Source: Auricularia sp. M13 (lineage: Eukaryota; Basidiomycota; Agaricomycetes; Auriculariales; Auriculariaceae). From it: a stretch of 64,000 bases of DNA. A program made the position numbers and the translations under genes. How positions within the stretch are numbered: the first letter of the stretch is position 1; the number at the start of each line of letters is the position of its first letter. The stretch lies in NCBI GenBank assembly GCA_037042915.1, contig CM073198.1, positions 620,001 to 684,000 on the forward strand, in the 5' to 3' direction. Shown here piece after piece: positions 56,348-64,000 of the stretch. Under the pieces are notes generated by a model. The model was not told where the DNA came from. It saw nothing but the letters and a program-made list of their open reading frames with translations, and made no database searches.

Positions 56348-56865
56348 ATGTCGAACGACTGGCCCGAAACGCACCAACGCCGAACTGCCGCCACGCTCAA
56401 CGATATCTCGCGCCGATCCTTCCAGACGCTCATAGGAGTAAACAAAGCCGTAGGAGAATGCGCGAGGCAGCTTGATGCGCTACAGAAATTGTCCTATACG
56501 CTCGAGGAAGCGATACAGGACCTCACTCTCCTACCTTCGCCAGTTATCCAGAGCTTTCGCATCACGGCGACCAATACACCTACGACCTCGTGTGAGAGTT
56601 TCGACGATAACTCTCGGCCGGCCTCGCTCCCGACCACCCTGCCTGCAACCTTGGATAGCGAAATAGATCGGGCAATCTGTAAGAAACAGGACTCCGCATT
56701 TACATCCCTGCCCTATTTATGCCGTACGTATACCTTCCTTCACTCTTTCAAGTTTGTGTAATATCTCTGCAGACGAAGGGAAACTGCCTGACGAACCACG
56801 GGAGGTTGGAGACGACATGGCGAGGAAGAGCGTGCGGAATTGTAGGCACAGGCTGACAATTCCTG
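56348..56865 (+). CDS. Gene D: hypothetical coiled-coil-like protein, 3' end open
   Basis: Exon 1 (56348-56723) starts MSNDWPETHQRRTAATLNDI and has a helical stretch (GECARQLDALQKLSYTLEEA) with heptad-like leucines. Exon 2 (56773-56865) joins in frame over a 49-nt intron and reads GKLPDEPREVGDDMARKSVR to a GTAAAC donor. Later exons (perhaps around 56890-56930) could not be fixed. No family recognised. Its helical content recalls gene F at the right edge, but I see no sequence match. Confidence 0.5.
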
Positions 56866-57542
56866 GTAAACACTGACGTTGTCCACAGCCCCAGACTTCT
56901 GGTCAATGCTGAAGAGAAATATGGCGTCGATATTGGTGTGTCCATTGTTGACGGAGCATTTGTGAGTTGCAGGCATTAATCTACATATTCGGACTCACAC
57001 ATGAAGGTAGCCTCTTGGCACTTGCGATATTAGGTAGCCTGGCAGTGACCGCCTTTGTACGCCATCTTCAACATGACGATATAGGTTCCACCGCGGAAGA
57101 TGGGCCATGCTGCAACCCGATTTGGAAGGATCTGTAGAATACAGCTAGTTATAATCAAGGCCTAGGTGTATGTTCGTGCGTGGCGATCAATCAAGGAACA
57201 AGACACTACGTGCTACCTTCCTCCCCTGAACGTGAGCATACTTCCCGATATCGGGTAACGAGGCGTCCTGTCAATGCGCTCCCCCATCCGGTCGTAGCGC
57301 GACGTCCGTGAGGTATGCTGCCGAATCCCGATGTGCTCGCCTTCTCCAATGGTGACGCGCCGATGCGCTCAAGCTCCTCCCCAGCGGTCGCTGCCCACGA
57401 TCGCGTTACCACTGGTGGCAACGAAAGATGAGAGGGGCGGGAGCAAATGAGAGATCCGGCGATTGATTCCGAAGTTAAGAAAGCGATGTGGGCAGCTAGA
57501 CCACAGTTTTTAGCACCCATTCGGATTGCGCTTCAGCCGACC
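56866..57542. other. Intergenic or 3' part of gene D
   Basis: May hold further exons of gene D. Nothing else supported. Repeat copy 3 begins at its right end. Confidence 0.4.
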
Positions 57543-59003
57543 GCGTCGCGTGTGAGAAAGCGCAGAAACGGCCTGATAGATCGGGTCGCGTTGCATTGCG
57601 ATTCGTGGCTGTCTGTGAGTCCACACGTGAGAAGAAAGACGGTAGACGGAGGACAGGAAGGGCGTTCTCAAGTCGCGATTTGTGGTGGTGGCAAGACACT
57701 GGCGATGCATCGTAATATCACCGATGGGGGTGGCGGCCGCGTCGCGATCTCTGATTTCAGAGCATCGCGATCCAGCATGAGCACAGGGGCAGACCGGTGG
57801 GCCATTGAATCGTGCGTAATATCGTGGTGGAGCTGGGACCAATAGGACTCGATGTGATCCAGCACCGAGGCGGCGGTGCATACGAGAGAGGGATCCGTAA
57901 CAGTGAATCTGCGATCGGTGATTATCAAAGAAGTAAAGCGATCGGAGCGAATGAGGAGGATTGGGATGTGGGCGCAGGAATGGCGGCGTGATCTCAGCGG
58001 AGCTGACGCTGGTGGCAAGACGTGATAGCAGTCCGAGCGCGTCAGTGTTGCGTCGCGAGTGTGAGAGTGCAGAAGCGATCTCATACCTGAGCTCGCGATC
58101 CGTGGTGCGCGATCCGGGAGAAGCGGGAAAACCGTGGCCACTTCGCATGCGATTCGTGGTTGTCTATGAATCGGCACGTGAGACGAAAGATCCAATGGGA
58201 GGAAAGGAGGCAGGGAGTTTTCAAATCGAGATTCGTGGTGGTGGCAAGAAAATGGCGGCGCATCGTCATGTTACCGAGGGGGACGCGCAGAAACGGCCGG
58301 AAGGGGTTGTCAGAGTCTCCTGATCCAGCATGAGTACAATGGGAGACCGGTAGGATATTGGATTGCGATCCGTAGAATCGTGGTGGTGCGGGGATCGGTG
58401 AGGCGCAATCCCGTCCAGCGACGTGGCGGCGGTGCATACGAGGGCGAGATCCGTAACGGTGAATCTGCGATCGGTGATTGCCAAAGAACTAAAGCGATCT
58501 GAGCGAGTGAGGAGGATTGGGATGTGGGCTCAGGAATCGTGCGGCGAGATCTCAGCGGCGAGATCTCATCGGCGCCGAGACGTCAGGCAGCCCGAGTGCG
58601 TCAGATTGCGGTGCGAGTGAGAGAGCGCAGATTGTTCAGCTCGCGATCCATGGTGCGCGATACGGAGAGCGAGAGAGCCGCCGTGGCGGCGTTGCATTGC
58701 GATTCGTGGTGGTGATCCCAGCCGGAACCGTGACCGCCAGGGAAGAGTCGCAGTGGCGGTGCAGGGCCGATGACGGGATCCTAATCGGGAAACCGCGAGC
58801 TTTCGCAAACGTTGCGATGTCCCGGTATGGAAATGCCGCCGCAGCCGACCGTGTGTTGGCTCCTGCTGCTTCTCTTGTGCGCACCGTGACAGCCGCCTGG
58901 GTTCTGCGTGCCTCGGTGGTCCACGCGGCTATCCGCACCCAGAGCTGCCCGCCGTCAGCGCAGCCGTCCTTGCGGCATTGCCAGAGCACCATCACAGCGC
59001 GCG
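57543..59003 (-). repeat. Interspersed GC-rich repeat, copy 3 (ends in NUP192 5' flank)
   Basis: The reverse complement of copy 1 over nearly its full length, with both internal modules and a segment around 58020-58080 not seen in copy 1. The end at 58850-59003 matches 8745-8905, the flank upstream of the NUP192 start, and stops about 21-23 bases short of the ATG equivalent. No NUP192 coding sequence follows. Confidence 0.87.
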
Positions 59004-60211
59004 CCCTCGAGTCCGAGGGTGTCCCTGTATAGTGCTGCGACAAGTACTGTGCCCACAATCGTCCGCAATGCTTTCTTGTCTTGTCCCGCTAGATGCCTAT
59101 TGCATGCTGTGAGCCTAATGATTTCGACGTCTCACGTGCAGGCCTCGCACTTCCGCCACAGCCACGGTGTCAGTGTTCAGTTCGTTCAGTTTCTGAACGG
59201 GGATGCATTACGGTTCATCGGAAATTGCATTACGTTTCGCTCTATCATTGCGACGAAACCTGAAATACAGTATGGTCTCAAAGTGAACACATCTTCTGCT
59301 GCCCCGCATAGCAGTTTCATCCGACGTTCTCAATAGCGCCCCACGCGCACCGCCGCTATCATCCGTCCAGCTCGCCTCGCAGCGACCCCCAGTCTACTCG
59401 ATACCCCGCGGCAGCCGATTTTACTGCAAATTTGGTGCGCCGGCTCTATACCCCGGTCGTATCACGTATTACCTCGACTCTGGTGCGGCCTATCCGCTTG
59501 GTACTCACCGCTGCGCGACTGTCCATCTGACAAGGGTCAACACGTGCGGTGGCTTTGCACGGACTTGCGTGTACTGTCGCGTGCTCAATACCACTCAGAC
59601 GACGGTAGCCGCTGCGCCTGGAGAATGCGGAATTGCGAGAGCGGCGCGGCGTCCAGGCAGTCACTTGGCTCCCTTTACACACTTTACAGTAAGGAGGAAG
59701 ACAATCGTTCCAATGTAAAGCAGTCGCTTGTCCTTCCGCCACATTGCAGTTGTAGAGTGGATCGCGACCGTGCCGCCCCTTTGCCGGACCTTCTCAACCT
59801 CTGTAGGGCCGCCTGCTCCACGTGCACCACAACTACCTTCGATGCTCGCAGTTGTGCGTCCGAATCAAACGGTCGAGTTTTGCGGCCTCTTATGTGCGAG
59901 AGTGTTGGTCAGCAATCTGTTCTTCGTTTTCATCTTTGCCAGCTTCAACTGATACGAGATTCGACGCTCAATTTGTTGTCGCTGTCTGCCTTTCCAGAGA
60001 TCAAGGTCTCTAGCACATGGGTATCGATCCGGTGTCGCGCGCGCATGTCACAACCTCAAGCGCAACCCTCAAGCGCAACAATGCTTTCATCCTTACGCAG
60101 CTTTGCACTGGCCAAGTCGCTCTGAAGCGCCGGATTGGCTCTATTACTCACCGCCAACGTTTACAGTGTGGCGAGCCCGAGACGGTGGGCATTTCCTACT
60201 CCGTTGTAACA
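59004..60211. other. Intergenic, weak coding-like fragments
   Basis: Open plus-strand frames at 59544-60125 and 59728-59952 overlap in different phases. One ends in a hydrophobic segment (VLVSNLFFVFIFASF). None could be given a start and splice structure with confidence. Confidence 0.35.
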
Positions 60212-60807
60212 AGGGCTCGGTAAGTAACTCCGAGTTTGAAACCCGTTTGAAACCCGTCTGGCGACGCTGGGCCGGGTTTAAAACCTCGGAGGCAAATATG
60301 TCACGAGCTCGCCGTGCAATCATGCAGTGCAGCGAGGCCATTCCAAGGAGCTCTCAGTGTCCCATAAGTACCCTTTGACCTTTTTGGATGTGTTCTACTT
60401 TAGTACGGTCAATTATACTCAGTTCCCACAGAAATCGCTGAGAGAAGTCAATGCGGCAGCCGCTGCAGGCAGTCGCGACCAGCATGAGAATCTGAACGAT
60501 CCGTAGTTGAAGCGCATCGTGTTCCTTCAATCTCTTGATCGAATACCAGGAGAAATGACCAATGCCTGGCAGTGCTGAGGAGGCGTCAGCAGGACCACGA
60601 GCCCACCAAAGGATGTAGATCGACGGATTTAGACCTGGGTGTTATGCCAAGCTTTATAGGCATACATAATACTAACAACTTGCTTAATACACCATTATAT
60701 AAGTAGTTCATTAGTTGATGGTTTGAAACCCAGTTTGAAACCCTGAGTTTGAAACTCTTGGGGTTTCAAACGGGTTTTCAAGTCCGGGGAGTTAAAAACC
60801 GAGCCCT
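60212..60807. mobile_element. Non-autonomous TIR element (MITE), possibly hAT-like
   Basis: Terminal AGGGCTCGGT (60212) and ACCGAGCCCT (ending 60807) are perfect inverse copies. The similarity runs inward over about 45 bases through AACTCC and multiple GTTTGAAACCC motifs (60230-60260 against 60740-60790). The element is 596 bp with no transposase. CCGTTGT occurs just outside both ends but offset by a few bases, which hints at an 8-bp duplication as in hAT elements without proving it. Confidence 0.7.
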
Positions 60808-60905
60808 ACCGTTGTTGGATATTAATCGGAACCGAGAGACACATACGGCATTAGTGAACACGGAGATGACAGTAACTTATAATAGAAACGGCTAAATAGC
60901 ACACA

Positions 60906-61957
60906 TTAAGAAGAACCCTGATGACCCAGCTCGAGCATGAATAGAAAGAAAGAGGAGAGGGCAGATAATTTGAGCTTGAACGTTCCGTGGAATTCGCTGA
61001 ATTTATCCGACAGGGCGACACCGCGAGTACCAGTCATGGACGGCGTGAATATCATGCCTTTTTCGCCATCCACATCGTCAACGAATCTCAGCGTGAACGC
61101 AAGCTCTGTTTACGAATTCAGCAAGCACAATACCCTCGCAGCTAGTAGTTGACGTACTCATATCATGCTCCCATTTCGGCGCCAGGTCACAGTGCACGAC
61201 GTGATGAGCGCCATCGCCCTTGTCAAGTTGGACAGAAAGGCCCAGGTCTGTGAGCAGCTGGTACAGGTGGAGCGCGATGTCGTTAACTCGAGCTTCTTCC
61301 TCTGTGGATAGGAAAGGAAGAACAGCGTGAGATTGAACAATGATCGTTTTGATACGTACTTACCAAGCCTTTTAATGGCATTTTTGCTGTCCGAGACGCG
61401 GCCCTCAGCAACGGATAGCTCGTACTCCAGTTCAGCGACCTTTCTCTTAGCTCGGGAAGCCTCTTCCTGTGCAGAAGCGAGGTGCCGTCTGAGGTCAAGG
61501 GTCTCCTGTGTTTCATCGTGGTCCCCAGTGCCGGAGACGTCTTTCTTGATGGACAGCAGGAGGTCCCGCACTGAGAAATATCAGTTATCAGAAGCCGAAA
61601 ACGGCCAGCATCACAACTCGGCGTACAGTCAATGTAATCGCGATGCGTCATCGCGGAGCCCATGAGACTATCGAGCTTCGTGGAAATAGTCTTGACGTGC
61701 TGCAACGTCTGCAAGCGAGGTATGAGGGCGCGGAAGTGCATAGATCTAGGCTTAAAAAAATATTCGCATACCGTGTTACCCGCTGGCTTGACAGGTTCGG
61801 TTCGGCGACGCTTGCGCGGATAGTCTTCATCGTCCGCCTCCGTGTCGTCCTCCGTAATTGAGGTCACTGTGTTTTTGCGGCTTGTCGTGGAGCCACTAGC
61901 ACTGCGAGTCAAGCGGCCGTCTGGGGCAGTAACCTTGGAGGAGGACCCAGCAGCCAT
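60906..61957 (-). CDS. Gene E: nuclear coiled-coil protein, possibly Csm1/Pcs1-like
   Basis: Exons 61957-61772, 61708-61627, 61570-61364, 61301-61158 and 61105-60906 join in frame (introns 52-63 nt) to give 272 aa. The N-terminus is disordered and basic-acidic with a nuclear signal (DYPRKRRRTEPVK). A coiled coil follows at about residues 110-160 (LRRHLASAQEEASRAKRKVA, ELEYELSVAEGRVSDSKNAI). A small globular domain ends the protein (ALHLYQLLTDLGLSVQLDKG, and FTPSMTGTRGVALSDKFSEF). This order and size fit Csm1/Pcs1, the monopolin subunit that crosslinks kinetochores or rDNA, but other kinetochore or spindle proteins share it. The gene structure is seen; the assignment is inference. Confidence 0.7.
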
Positions 61958-62204
61958 CTCCACCGTAGATTGGGTTAGGACCGACAGCATCCAGAGCTTC
62001 AGCTTTTTATCACCTGGGTCAGGGGGTGGCACAAAAGCCAGAGAATAGGAGTGTGAGAAAGCGCACGGTGAGCCATTGTTGTGCTTCGACTGCGATCGAG
62101 GCTGCGGCAGGAGGGGGTGGTTGGGTGAATCCGCAATCATTCATCGCGCAATCGCAGTAAGTGAAACAGCGGTCCGCCATACTGGCGTTCATGCAATGTT
62201 GGAG
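61958..62204. promoter_or_regulatory. Upstream region of gene E
   Basis: The frame of gene E remains open upstream to about 62140, with an earlier ATG at 61990 that would add 11 residues. No TATA box stands out. It probably holds the promoter and 5' UTR of gene E. Confidence 0.35.
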
Positions 62205-62345
62205 GACGACCACGAATCGGACATGTGCTCGCTGGTCATTGCTGTGGTGGCGTTCGGGTGAATCGGATCATGAAGATCCAAATCGGGAATTAATTCGAAA
62301 CCGCGAGCTTTCGCGACGCTTGCGATGGCTGACCGAGAGGCTTCT
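62205..62345 (+). repeat. Short remnant of the interspersed repeat family
   Basis: It contains ACCACGAATCG near 62208 and CGCGAGCTTTCGCGACGCTT at about 62302, both hallmarks of the family, in the same relative order as in copy 1's end module read in reverse. Confidence 0.6.
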
Positions 62346-63421
62346 CTAAATCTAATGCACATGGCACAGCCGTCCTTACGGCCGCGAACCTGAAGCCGGT
62401 ACTCACATGAGACTGCATGCAAGCACCGTGTCAGTTCAACTCACAGCGGGACAGTCTGTGGGAAAATCGAACGGTCTAAACAAGAAAGAAAGAAACGATG
62501 TCTTTCTGGCGTGGGCCTGTTGTGCGTAGTACCCGCGCGTCGACCGCGGGTGTTATCGAAGCGAGCATACTTTGCATTCGCCCCGCCCCAAACTCGGCCC
62601 CAACGCGGCTGCCACTGGGGGCGCGACGATTGCTTGAACGCCGCGCAGAGCGCCGCAGCGCTGTCCGGTAGTGGGCTGTAGTTGACCTTAAGCTTCCTGA
62701 CGCCCGTAGGTTTTCATTTGGGAGCTTGTTGACGCCGTGACCGCGGAGCTGGACGTGCCCTTGGGGAATCCAGCAAAACCTTGACATCCAATTCCGACAG
62801 CGTGGGCGGCATCGGAGCGCGGTACTCTTTCCAGACAGACGAAGATGTCGCTCTCTGTCGGTTGCGGCGGTGGCAGGGCGGTATGGTCTGGTCGGGCGGT
62901 GGGTGGTGGAGCAGCAGGGGACCGCGCGCGACCACGGCGCGCTCCGTACTGCTGGTGCTGTGGACGGACCAGGCATCGCGTGAGGCGCGCGTACTTGCAC
63001 TTCAGACGTAACCAGTCATGTGACCAGCGCGAAAGTCGACACTGGCAGCTCTTCGATGCGCCTATTACGCGTATTAGGCTTCGCCGCCCTGGACATTACG
63101 CATGCGTGACGTAGCCAGATACAGAAACGCGCGATATGATCTGACACCGGACTTTAAACGGTGATGGTTGGAGTGAAAGACATGTCGAAAAAATGCGTGG
63201 AAATTTGCTGAGTGGTTTCAGGTTCCCTGCGCCATTCATCGCTACTCGAGCTGTAGTATGGCCATAAATCAGTCTAAACCAGAAGAATCAGTAATAGTCG
63301 GAGTGCTCTGAGCTCGAGGTCACGTTTGGCGTGAACGTTATAGATGCGTTGGGTCTGTCCGGATCCGGATCTCCGACGATATGACTTCGAACTCCGAATT
63401 TCCCTGCGTGCCGGGACCATC
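62346..63421. other. Intergenic, GC-rich stretch at 62500-63010
   Basis: Long frames on both strands at 62476-63011 follow from composition. One minus-strand frame has a protein-like patch (VWKEYRAPMPPTLSELDVKV) without start or splice support. 63011-63421 shows nothing recognised apart from the promoter side of gene F. Confidence 0.35.
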
Positions 63422-64000
63422 ATGTCTACTGCAACGCCCTCCCTGCTCTCGGCCGTTGAGTCAGTTCAAGATGAGATTATCTCCCTTTCCCAAAAACGGC
63501 ATAATATTTCAAATCAGCTGGTCGGTCCCAATTTGTCGTCCTACCTGTATGATTAACCCTACTTGCGGTCAGGCCGAGATACAAGGACTCGTTTCCTCGC
63601 TTTCTACACTTCCTCTGACAGAAGAATGTCGCTCCGTACGTATGTGCGCCGCCTTGCATCATCGAAGAGAAGCACTAATTCGCGTTAGTCGATGAGGTCC
63701 AGAAACTGGTGCCACTGGAACAAAGGACACTCTCTGCCGTTGTGAGTTTGACCAGCAGAATATCCGTCATTATTCTGTATAAATTAAACTAAATCGGTTG
63801 AAGCTTGCAGATGAAGTAGTCTCGGCGTCCTCTATGCTGGATAACAACGCCCGAAGTCCCACAGGACAGGGAGGGCTCTCCTACACTGCTGGGTGCTCAC
63901 TGGAAGAGAGTAAACCGGGATTATCCTTCATCGAAAGCCTTCAGGCTTGCCAACGTTCTCTAGCGGCCGTCAACGATGCCGCGTCTAGCACAATCTATAC
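63422..64000 (+). CDS. Gene F: hypothetical helical protein, cut by window edge
   Basis: Exon 1 (63422-63520) encodes MSTATPSLLSAVESVQDEII and ends at CAGCTG before a GTCGGT donor. Exon 2 (63573-63635, AEIQGLVSSLSTLPLTEECR) joins in phase 0. A third exon near 63697-63741 (VQKLVPLEQRTLSAV) and a fourth from about 63811 (SSMLDNNARSPTGQGGLSYT) follow, but the last junction is not in phase as I read it. The protein is helical and may form a coiled coil. It continues beyond the window. Confidence 0.5.

Noticed and set aside
62476-63011. 174-aa minus-strand and 89-aa plus-strand frames
   Set aside because: Composition-driven frames in a GC-rich stretch without start, splice or family support.

Overview
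The window is nuclear DNA of a filamentous basidiomycete, most likely an agaricomycete. The signs are very short GT-AG introns (39-63 nt in most models below), intron-dense small genes, F-box and WD40 genes, a protein of the CxC type that accompanies KDZ transposases in mushrooms, and a Ty1/copia element primed by half of the initiator tRNA. Most of the sequence is accessory: transposons, duplicated blocks, decayed genes and lineage-specific protein families. No rRNA, tRNA or CRISPR array was recognised.

Layout. 1-5308: a whole-looking, very young copia element whose 5' LTR is cut by the window edge. 6470-8722 (-): a truncated, decayed copy of the inner-ring nucleoporin NUP192/NUP205. 8745-10160: first copy of a GC-rich interspersed repeat whose other long copies lie at about 23165-24300 and 57543-59003. 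10.5-16.3 kb: small genes, including a RING-H2 protein, a GC-skewed minisatellite and a two-TM protein gene (A). 16550-18813: duplicated block with a 280-bp satellite, repeated at 38355-39935. 18.7-22.6 kb: remnants, including a KDZ-type CxC protein. 24.6-28.7 kb: an F-box pseudogene and small genes. 29213-30677 (-): a six-exon WD40 protein with a C-terminal membrane anchor. 31.4-33.5 kb: a second minisatellite and gene B, paralogue of A. 33701-33913: a TA-flanked MITE. 34073-38414 (-): B1, five exons, 1380 aa. 40350-45.4 kb (-): C1, with three tandemly duplicated symmetric exons. 46812-48227: an intact F-box gene. 51188-54354: B2, paralogue of B1, about 1022 aa. 54986-55773 (-): six-exon gene C2. 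56.3-64 kb: gene D, repeat copy 3, a TIR element, a coiled-coil protein possibly of the Csm1/Pcs1 monopolin type (E) and a gene cut by the right edge (F).

How it fits together. Three processes explain most of the structure: recent transposition, segmental duplication with a homogenised 3' half, and expansion of paralogous gene families (A/B, B1/B2, possibly C1/C2). One repeat family carries the 5' flank of the NUP192 copy in two of its members, which ties gene decay to repeat spread. Gene models were made by eye from splice signals and frame continuity. Where every exon joins in frame (RING gene, WD40 gene, B1, B2, C2, E, and the 28.1 and 49.3 kb genes) confidence in structure is good even when function is unknown.
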